A DNA stretch of 11,087 nucleotides from Eggerthellales bacterium UBA948 (lineage in GTDB: Bacteria > Actinomycetota > Coriobacteriia > Coriobacteriales > UBA8131). The notes beneath the pieces are model-generated. The model was not told the origin of the DNA and did not search any database. It saw only the letters and a program-made list of their open reading frames with translations. This document shows positions 1 to 5,742 of this stretch, in pieces. Position 1 is the stretch's first letter; each line of letters opens with the position of its first letter. The stretch covers positions 3,321-14,407 of the forward strand of contig DBCW01000151.1 in the NCBI GenBank assembly GCA_002293265.1. The letters run 5' to 3'. The translations under genes and the position numbers were made by a program.

Positions 1-197
1 AAAACATACCTGATCTTGAGCTCCGCAACAAGAACAACAAATACCATTCCTTGTTACCACTAGGCAGTTGTTTAATGGAGATAAAATGCGGTGGCGTATT
101 ACCACTAAAATTGTCCAGGGCATTTGCAAAACTGGATATTTATCCGCAGAGTTTTTCAAAAGTTGGGCGAGCTCATATGGCTATGATCGGCAAGTAA
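1..197 (+). CDS. VTC-domain protein (polyphosphate polymerase type), 3' end only
   Basis: This is an open frame running in from the window edge, with complete codons from base 3 and a stop (TAA) at 195-197, giving the last 64 residues. The tail carries a MEIKCGG strand and ends in the motif SFSKVGRAHM. This matches the usual C-terminal end of VTC domains, where a final strand of the triphosphate-tunnel fold precedes a conserved S-F-S-K. VTC proteins are known to polymerise inorganic polyphosphate from nucleotide at the cytoplasmic face of the membrane; bacterial versions are less studied. The next gene, 27 bases downstream, is a DUF4956 protein, the classic partner of bacterial VTC proteins, which strengthens the call. 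Catalytic residues lie outside the window, so activity cannot be judged. Confidence 0.8.
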   Translation, partial: NIPDLELRNKNNKYHSLLPLGSCLMEIKCGGVLPLKLSRAFAKLDIYPQSFSKVGRAHMAMIGK

Positions 198-224
198 GAA
201 ACATCAAAAAGGGGAGGCTTTATC

Positions 225-920
225 ATGACACTCGATCAAGTTTTTAGTTCAGTTCTTTCTTCCACTCAGGTAACAGTGGAAATCCCGATACTCAGCTATC
301 TGCTGTGCGCGGTATTCTCGCTGGGTTTAGGTGCTTTAGCTGCAACAATATACATGTTTAAAAATTCCTACAACAAAGGATTTGTAGTCACGCTGGCGTT
401 GCTTCCGGTAGTAGTCCAGCTGGTAATAATTTTGGTCAACGGAAACCTCGGAGCCGGTCTTGCGGTCATGGGCGCTTTTGCCTTAGTAAGATTTCGCTCT
501 ATCCCGGGATCAGCTAAAGATATTGCCGCGGTGTTCTTTTCGATGGCTATAGGTCTGGCAACCGGTATGGGTTTTTTGGCAATTGCTACAGTCTTTACGA
601 TAATCTTTGGTTTGGCAACTATGTTTTACAGCGCAGTTCCATTTGGCGAGCCGCGTGATGGCGTGCGAATGCTTAAAATAACTATTCCGGAAACACTGGA
701 TTACGATGAGGTATTCAATTTTGTGTTGGCACAATACACCACAAAGAGCAGGCTTGTGAGTGTAAAAACCACAAACATGGGCTCGCTGTTTATGCTTACG
801 TACGAGGTCATATTAAAAAGCAGCGTCAAGCAAAAAGCTTTCATTGATGACTTACGTATGCGCAATGGCAACCTAGAGATATCACTTGGTCGCAACATAA
901 CAAGCACCGGTGAATTGTAG
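225..920 (+). CDS. DUF4956 family membrane protein, VTC partner
   Basis: This 231-aa protein has about four hydrophobic segments in its first 140 residues (roughly 22-45, 53-72, 76-88 and 98-135), then a soluble tail of about 90 residues. The signature is ALVRFRSIPGSAKDIAA followed by GLATGMG, the hallmark of DUF4956, a family resembling MgtC-type membrane proteins. Its biochemical role is not established. It commonly sits beside VTC polyphosphate polymerase-like proteins and CotH-like proteins, as it does here, so it probably works in polyphosphate handling at the membrane. The start is well set: a strong GGGGAGG ribosome site lies just upstream of the ATG, and the gap to the VTC stop is only 27 bases, so the two genes are very likely co-transcribed. 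The length is normal for the family, with no sign of damage. Confidence 0.85.
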   Translation: MTLDQVFSSVLSSTQVTVEIPILSYLLCAVFSLGLGALAATIYMFKNSYNKGFVVTLALLPVVVQLVIILVNGNLGAGLAVMGAFALVRFRSIPGSAKDIAAVFFSMAIGLATGMGFLAIATVFTIIFGLATMFYSAVPFGEPRDGVRMLKITIPETLDYDEVFNFVLAQYTTKSRLVSVKTTNMGSLFMLTYEVILKSSVKQKAFIDDLRMRNGNLEISLGRNITSTGEL

Positions 921-924
921 GTAA
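916..924 (+). promoter_or_regulatory. TGTAGGTAA motif, possible regulator site
   Basis: The nine bases TGTAGGTAA overlap the stop codon of the DUF4956 gene and lie upstream of the regulator gene. The exact reverse complement, TTACCTACA, occurs at 2637-2645, inside the inverted-repeat cluster ahead of the molybdoenzyme operon. A shared site would fit autoregulation plus control of the enzymes by the PucR-type protein. This is inference from two copies, and chance is not excluded. Confidence 0.25.
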
Positions 925-1015
925 GCTACCATTCCTGCATAACTCTGATGTTTTGTTGCTACTCTAGTTATCACAGCAAAAGGAATTGAATTGTGTGATA
1001 CGAATGAAGTAGTGC

Positions 1016-1021
1016 TATTAT
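1016..1021 (+). promoter_or_regulatory. Putative -10 box (TATTAT) for the regulator gene
   Basis: TATTAT matches the -10 consensus at five of six positions. No good -35 is present; TTGTGT at 991-996 lies 19 bases upstream, which is a little far. If this box is real, transcription would begin near 1028. That would exclude the ATG at 1022 as the start codon and favour ATG 1055. Confidence 0.25.
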
Positions 1022-1040
1022 ATGCCGCAAGAAATAGAGC

Positions 1041-1046
1041 AGGGAG
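1041..1046 (+). promoter_or_regulatory. Ribosome binding site AGGGAG deciding the regulator start
   Basis: AGGGAG lies eight bases before the ATG at 1055. The earlier in-frame ATG at 1022 has no comparable purine-rich site in front of it, so 1055 is the better start for the regulator. Confidence 0.55.
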
Positions 1047-1054
1047 TGTGCCGT

Positions 1055-2599
1055 ATGTATTTGGGATACGAATACCTATTCGAACATCTCGTTAAACGAT
1101 TTGCAGTACAAGAACTTGCCGGTAATCCAGGCGGGCAGTTTTCTGAACCAATTCTCTATAGAAAAGATACGCCTATACGCTCTGGGCATGTGTATATTGT
1201 TCCTTGTGGTATTACAAACGCTTGTTTTGATAACGACACTCTTGCTATATTTTGTAATGACACACATGAAATAACGCACGAAAATGACACAGACAGTTTT
1301 GTAAATGCAACTTCTTATGTGATACTTCAAGAAGAATGTGCATCTGCGCTGGAATTGTATGAGTATCTAACCGAGCTTTATTTTGACAACGAGCACTATC
1401 AGGAAGAGTTTTGGCAGCTCCACACTGCGCAAAGCGAAGTGCAGGACTATCTTGATATGGCTGCTAAGTTGCTGGGAGAAGCGGTACTGTATTTCCCCAT
1501 TGGCGTTTACCGGAAATACCTTTTGTCTAAGCCCGTGCCACCACCGCATTCTCCGGTATATCGATTGATTGATGAAAAGGGCGAAATACCTATAGGAGCA
1601 GAAAAATACGAAGACTTTATTGTCGCAATAAACACTAAGTTTCCATGCATGACAACAGTAACTGATAGAAATGGTGGAACACTATTCCTTTTAACAACAA
1701 CTGTTTTCGACAAAGATAATACCTGCATCGCTTTTGTTTGTATGCCTTCTGATACTCCAGACGTAACAAAAGCTGTTTATTGGCACATAAAGATGCTTAA
1801 AGAAGCACTTGAATGGCACGTCAACATTATAAAGCCTGTTGGTGATGATCGTCTCACAGCAAACAACGTGTTGCATCAATTGCTATCGGACAATCCCTTT
1901 GATTTGGGAGATGCTAGGCGCTTGCTTGAAGCAGCGGGATTTAATACTGAGAGTCAATACGAGTGCGCATATGTTTTAATGGCGCACAATAAAGAAATGA
2001 AAGAATTACCCCCTTCCCAACTTATAGCAATGATCGAATCATGGGGTAGTGGATGCTACGCTCTTGAGCACGATGATGCCGTAGTGATAATTGCGGATGT
2101 CTGTGCTCAAACACTTTCTATTAAAAGGTTACTGGAAACGGTTTCTGATTTGATTAAGCCGATTATGGTTAGTGCTGGTGTTAGTTTGCCAATTGAGAGA
2201 ATCTTACACTTACGTGACGGAGTTCGTCTGGCTAAAAGAACGCTTGAAACAGCAAGACAATTCCAACATCCGGGAAACATTGTCTGCTTTGACGAAATAG
2301 CACCAATATATATCTTGCAGTATGGCATTACAGAGTTTAAGCCGAAAACACTTTGTGCTCCGGAGCTTACAGCCTTAATGAAAAAGTCGCAAGAGAGTGG
2401 CATAGACTTGGTTTCGACTCTTCGTACATATGTTTTACACATGTACAATGCTTCGGCAGCGGCAAGAGCCTTGTTTCTTCACCGCAGCACACTATTGTAT
2501 AGATTGGAACAAATCGAAAAAATTACAGGTATATCTCTAAATGATCCAAATAGCCGTCTTTATTTAGAGCTCTCGCTATATCTCATGGACTTCTTTTAG
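1055..2599 (+). CDS. PucR/CdaR-family transcriptional regulator
   Basis: This 514-aa protein (525 aa if the in-frame ATG at 1022 is used) ends in a clear PucR-type helix-turn-helix, residues about 456-514. It shows the family pattern LRTY, then N-A-S-A-A-A, then LFLHRSTLLYRLEQIEKITG, then a final DPNSRLYLELSLYL. Before it, about residues 275-425, is a region like the GGDEF-like middle domain of CdaR proteins, including a HDDAVVIIAD strand and an LRDGVRLAKRTLETARQF helix. The first 270 residues match no sensor I can name and may bind the inducing compound. Regulators of this class usually activate neighbouring catabolic operons in response to a small molecule. It lies directly upstream of, and in the same direction as, the molybdoenzyme genes, so it probably controls them. 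No transmembrane segment is evident. Confidence 0.85.
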   Translation: MYLGYEYLFEHLVKRFAVQELAGNPGGQFSEPILYRKDTPIRSGHVYIVPCGITNACFDNDTLAIFCNDTHEITHENDTDSFVNATSYVILQEECASALELYEYLTELYFDNEHYQEEFWQLHTAQSEVQDYLDMAAKLLGEAVLYFPIGVYRKYLLSKPVPPPHSPVYRLIDEKGEIPIGAEKYEDFIVAINTKFPCMTTVTDRNGGTLFLLTTTVFDKDNTCIAFVCMPSDTPDVTKAVYWHIKMLKEALEWHVNIIKPVGDDRLTANNVLHQLLSDNPFDLGDARRLLEAAGFNTESQYECAYVLMAHNKEMKELPPSQLIAMIESWGSGCYALEHDDAVVIIADVCAQTLSIKRLLETVSDLIKPIMVSAGVSLPIERILHLRDGVRLAKRTLETARQFQHPGNIVCFDEIAPIYILQYGITEFKPKTLCAPELTALMKKSQESGIDLVSTLRTYVLHMYNASAAARALFLHRSTLLYRLEQIEKITGISLNDPNSRLYLELSLYLMDFF

Positions 2600-2605
2600 A
2601 AACTC

Positions 2606-2645
2606 TTCCTACAAATGTAGGAAAAACGTCATCGTTTTACCTACA
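2606..2645 (+). promoter_or_regulatory. Nested inverted repeats, candidate operator
   Basis: Two overlapping dyads share one arm. The first is the 18-base palindrome TTCCTACAAATGTAGGAA at 2606-2623, with 8-base arms. The second pairs TGTAGGAAAAACG (2616-2628) with CGTTTTACCTACA (2633-2645): 13 bases, one mismatch, a four-base centre. The motif C-C-T-A-C-A or its complement therefore appears three times in 40 bases. It sits right after the regulator stop and just upstream of the weak promoter candidate at 2655-2683, a typical place for an activator site. It could instead be the regulator's terminator, but no T-run follows the second stem. Confidence 0.45.
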
Positions 2646-2654
2646 CAAATTCAG

Positions 2655-2683
2655 TTCACAGCAAAATCAAAAACGAGTAATCT
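2655..2683 (+). promoter_or_regulatory. Weak promoter candidate for the molybdoenzyme operon
   Basis: TTCACA (2655-2660) is one base from the -35 consensus and is separated by exactly 17 bases from TAATCT (2678-2683), a poor -10 matching at three of six positions. A weak -10 next to a dyad cluster would suit a promoter that needs an activator. This is suggestive only. Confidence 0.3.
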
Positions 2684-2721
2684 GTACAAAAGCCATGGCT
2701 AACTTTATTTTTTCGGTAACC

Positions 2722-2739
2722 TACCAGTGTGTTCTGGTA
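2722..2739 (+). promoter_or_regulatory. Short dyad before the first enzyme start
   Basis: TACCAG and CTGGTA form a perfect 6-base inverted repeat around a 6-base loop, ending five bases before the ribosome binding site of the first large subunit. It might be a small leader hairpin or an operator half-site pair; nothing in the sequence decides between them. Confidence 0.25.
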
Positions 2740-2743
2740 CGTG

Positions 2744-2750
2744 AAAGGAG
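2744..2750 (+). promoter_or_regulatory. Ribosome binding site AAAGGAG setting a GTG start
   Basis: AAAGGAG ends five bases before GTG 2756. An upstream in-frame GTG at 2729 has no such site. Starting at 2756 also brings the protein into perfect register with its paralog: the cysteines fall at 11, 16, 20 and 50 in both. Confidence 0.75.
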
Positions 2751-2755
2751 AAGTT

Positions 2756-5224
2756 GTGCCTGATACTAAAATAACATACCACCCATGTCAGGGGTGGGGT
2801 TGTCATGATCATTGCTATGTTGAGTGCCATACAAAAGATGGAAAACTGGTTCGCACGCAACGCGCTATCCTTCCGGGCGAATCGGCGGATAAGAACTTTA
2901 TTTGTATGAAAGGCATCCTTTCTTCGAGGATTCCCTATGCAGAAGATCGTATTCTGTATCCTCTAAAACGAATTGGCGAGCGAGGAGAAGGCAAGTTTGA
3001 GCAGATTAGTTGGGATCAAGCACTAGATGAAATTGCAACAAAGCTAAACGAAATTACCAAAAAATATGGTAGTCGCTCAATCATTACAAACCAGTTTTGG
3101 TGTGGTTATCCGGGGGATTGGGGCTGCTTGCAAAATGATCTTATCTTCCGTTTCATTTTTGCAACCGATTCATCTGTCATCGAAAATCCTGCCGTGGACA
3201 CCACTTTGTTTGGTCCATCGATCGATATGGGTGACTTGCTTACCTCTGAGAGAGGTCCTCTCCGCAATGCAAACAATATGGTTATTATTTGGGGTGGCAA
3301 CCCGCTGGGTTACACACGTCCTTCTACTACGACACGCGAGTTATTGGATGCCCAAGAGCGTGGAGCAAAGCTAGTGCATGTTTCCAATCTTTTTGACGTA
3401 ACATCAGCGCGTTGCGATCAATGGGTGCCCGTGAAATCCGGAACCGATGCATATTTTGCGCTTGCAATGGCTCATGTTCTCATTCGTGATGGCTTGATCA
3501 ACACGAAATACCTGCTCCGTGAAACAGCGGCTGCTTACCTTGTGCGAGATGACAACGGCAAATATATGCGTGAGGCAGATATCATTGATGGTGGTCGAGA
3601 GAACGCTTTCGTGGTGATGGGCGAAAGCGGTGATTATGCTATCGTTGAACAGCTGACATCTGATGAAGCTAGCTTTACCGGAGTTGGCGTTTCTACTACC
3701 GAGTATCTAAACGATAGTGGAGTGCGTAGTTCCAAAGACTATGGCGATGTGAAACCGCAAATCGATTTTACCGGCGAAGTAAACGGTATTGCTTGTAAAA
3801 CATCATATGCGTTGCTCTGCGAGCATGTAAGTACTTTTACGCCAGAATACCAAGAAACCGTTACTGGTATTCCTGCCCAAACATGTGTCGATTTAGCTCA
3901 CGCTTATGTTAATGCTACACCAGCTACAATTTTTGTTTACTTTGGCTTGCGCTATCTAAACAGTATCCCAACGTCACGCTCTATTTTCTTGTTGAGTTAT
4001 CTGACAGGCAATCTAGGTCAAGCAAATGGTGGTAGTGTGGTTAACCAAGGCGCTACCTATCATTCTGCTACCATTATGAACACGTCTGGCGTTGTATTTC
4101 CACCAAACTATACACCGGATAAAGCTCATCGTATTGAGACGATCGATCTGCTTGATAGCTTCGAGAATCCCGATGTGCAGCAGTACAAAGCATGGCTCAA
4201 TCCAATGGGTAATCCGCTTTTAAACTGGCCAAACAAAACTTTATGGCGGACAATTTTTGACAATTTAGAACTGTTTGTTGAGTGGGAAATCCGCATGACA
4301 GATACGTGCCGCTGGGCAGATTATGTGTTGCCGGAAGTGACTACGTTCGAGCGCCACGAAGTGCTCAGTGGCCCTGCTGACGTTATTGTGTGGTGTGAGC
4401 CTGCTATCGAACCGGTTGGTGAAGCTAAAGATGCCACTTGGATTTGGCACGAGCTAACCAAACGTATGGGGCTGCCCGATGCGTTTGATAAAACCAACGA
4501 AGAATATGCCCAAATTAAGGCGCGTTCCGGTAACAGTTGTATGACCTCGCCGGATGGACAGCCTATTACTTTTGAGCGCTTACAGGAAGAAAAAGCAATT
4601 CAACTGAATCTACCTGCAGGTAGGGATTGGGATCCATTTGCTGACAGCATTTGGCCAAATGCAACAGGACGCATTGAGTTTTATGTTGAAAACTTGGCTG
4701 AGATGGGACAAGCAATGGCGAGTCCTTATCCAAACATCATTAATGACTCGCCGTTGCGCGACCAGTATCCTTTGCACTTCTATTCCGGTCGTCATAAATA
4801 CTTCATGCAAGGTCAGTTCACTAATATTGCCGAGTGTCGCATGTTGGCATCTACTCAGTTTGGTGTTGCCATCAATCCGGCAGAAGCTGAAAAGCGTGAT
4901 ATGGTAGATGGTGAAATTGTAGAAGTCTTTAACCAGCGTGGCGTTATGAGAGTGCCGCTTAACTTGCGCAACGATATCCCGGTCAATATGGTACATACCT
5001 GGTATAGCTTTGACGAAACATATTACCCAAACACAGCCTGCCCCCAAGAGCTTGAAACACCTCTCAATACACGAGAAACTCTGACGCCTTTTAACGAGGC
5101 ATTTCGCACTAAGTTTGTACAAGACCAAGAAGCTCAAGGCATACCACAACCTATGATTGGTACCGGTATGCAATGCGGCGAATCCTTCTGGGATTGCCTG
5201 TGTGATATCAGAAAGGTAAGGTAA
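2756..5224 (+). CDS. Molybdopterin (bis-MGD) oxidoreductase large subunit, copy 1
   Basis: This 822-aa DMSO-reductase superfamily protein has three parts. The N-terminal Fe-S domain has Cys11, Cys16, Cys20 and Cys50, with Lys52 after the last cysteine. The molybdopterin core includes WGGNP near residue 179 and DTCRWADYVLP from residue 516. The C-terminal dinucleotide-binding domain begins near residue 671. Asp148 aligns with the expected molybdenum-ligand position, by a manual comparison anchored on the R-F motif. There is no twin-arginine signal and no membrane segment, so it should act in the cytoplasm. Its partner is the 4Fe-4S subunit five bases downstream. The family includes transhydroxylases, catechol dehydroxylases and acetylene hydratase; the real substrate is unknown. 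An aromatic or polyphenol substrate is inferred from the regulator and transporter. It shares roughly half its residues with copy 2 but has about 21 extra between residues 286 and 341. Confidence 0.85.
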   Translation: MPDTKITYHPCQGWGCHDHCYVECHTKDGKLVRTQRAILPGESADKNFICMKGILSSRIPYAEDRILYPLKRIGERGEGKFEQISWDQALDEIATKLNEITKKYGSRSIITNQFWCGYPGDWGCLQNDLIFRFIFATDSSVIENPAVDTTLFGPSIDMGDLLTSERGPLRNANNMVIIWGGNPLGYTRPSTTTRELLDAQERGAKLVHVSNLFDVTSARCDQWVPVKSGTDAYFALAMAHVLIRDGLINTKYLLRETAAAYLVRDDNGKYMREADIIDGGRENAFVVMGESGDYAIVEQLTSDEASFTGVGVSTTEYLNDSGVRSSKDYGDVKPQIDFTGEVNGIACKTSYALLCEHVSTFTPEYQETVTGIPAQTCVDLAHAYVNATPATIFVYFGLRYLNSIPTSRSIFLLSYLTGNLGQANGGSVVNQGATYHSATIMNTSGVVFPPNYTPDKAHRIETIDLLDSFENPDVQQYKAWLNPMGNPLLNWPNKTLWRTIFDNLELFVEWEIRMTDTCRWADYVLPEVTTFERHEVLSGPADVIVWCEPAIEPVGEAKDATWIWHELTKRMGLPDAFDKTNEEYAQIKARSGNSCMTSPDGQPITFERLQEEKAIQLNLPAGRDWDPFADSIWPNATGRIEFYVENLAEMGQAMASPYPNIINDSPLRDQYPLHFYSGRHKYFMQGQFTNIAECRMLASTQFGVAINPAEAEKRDMVDGEIVEVFNQRGVMRVPLNLRNDIPVNMVHTWYSFDETYYPNTACPQELETPLNTRETLTPFNEAFRTKFVQDQEAQGIPQPMIGTGMQCGESFWDCLCDIRKVR

Positions 5225-5229
5225 CCATT

Positions 5230-5643
5230 ATGGTGAAGTCAATTTTAGTCGATATCAATCGTTGCACGGGTTGCTGGACTTGTTCGATGGCATGTAAGAC
5301 AGCGCATGATCTTGATACCGATGAGTTTTGGCAATATGTGCGCACCATTGGTGGTGGCGAGCGCGACGAGCCGGGTGGAGAATGGCCAAACCTATACATG
5401 AAATGGATGCCTATCTGGAAGCTTTCGTGCACAAAGTGCGGTGGCGACAATACCACCGATAACAAGCCGTATTGCGTATTTAATTGCCCGACAGGTGCTC
5501 TTACCTACGGAGATCTTGCTGATGAGCAAAGTGAAATATCACAGCGCTTGAACGAACTCAAGGGTAGGAGATATAGAGTGTATGAAATTCCCGAATGGGA
5601 AGATACACGCAAAAGCATTCTTTATGCCGAAAAGGGCATTTAG
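5230..5643 (+). CDS. 4Fe-4S ferredoxin-like small subunit, copy 1
   Basis: This 137-aa protein has eight cysteines in two groups: Cys12, 15, 18 and 22 (in NRCTGCWTCSMACK) and Cys67, 70, 82 and 86 (the last in CPTGAL). In this family the groups interleave to hold two [4Fe-4S] clusters, so it is a short relative of the DmsB/PsrB-type electron-transfer subunits, which usually hold four. The small subunit of pyrogallol-phloroglucinol transhydroxylase holds three. Its job is probably to pass electrons between a donor such as ferredoxin and the large subunit. It begins five bases after the large-subunit stop, with AAGG sites upstream, so the two should be translated together. No signal peptide or membrane anchor is present. 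The protein is complete and aligns without gaps to copy 2. Confidence 0.9.
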   Translation: MVKSILVDINRCTGCWTCSMACKTAHDLDTDEFWQYVRTIGGGERDEPGGEWPNLYMKWMPIWKLSCTKCGGDNTTDNKPYCVFNCPTGALTYGDLADEQSEISQRLNELKGRRYRVYEIPEWEDTRKSILYAEKGI

Positions 5644-5666
5644 CATTTAGTTGCTTTGATTGATCT

Positions 5667-5709
5667 GCCTTGATGTCACTTCCGGAAGCTAAATGAGTGA
5701 CATCAAGGC
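5667..5709 (+). promoter_or_regulatory. 14-bp perfect hairpin between the two enzyme cassettes
   Basis: GCCTTGATGTCACT (5667-5680) and AGTGACATCAAGGC (5696-5709) pair perfectly around a 15-base loop. No T-run follows; the next bases are TAAAAACC. It is therefore not a textbook intrinsic terminator. It may stabilise or cut the mRNA so that the two cassettes are made in different amounts, terminate by another route, or bind a protein. It ends 33 bases before the second large-subunit start. Confidence 0.6.
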
Positions 5710-5742
5710 TAAAAACCTTATTAAAAGAGAAAAGAGTGTGAG

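Noticed and set aside
2107..2448. Reverse-strand open frame of 113 codons
   Set aside because: It sits opposite the middle and helix-turn-helix domains of the PucR-type regulator and has no recognisable motif.
2756..2860. Twin-arginine export signal on the large subunits
   Set aside because: Neither N-terminus has an R-R motif followed by a hydrophobic stretch. Cluster cysteines begin at residue 11.
4610..5173. Reverse-strand open frame of 187 codons
   Set aside because: It lies wholly inside the first large-subunit gene, which is strongly supported by family motifs. It has no recognisable domain and is a shadow of that gene.
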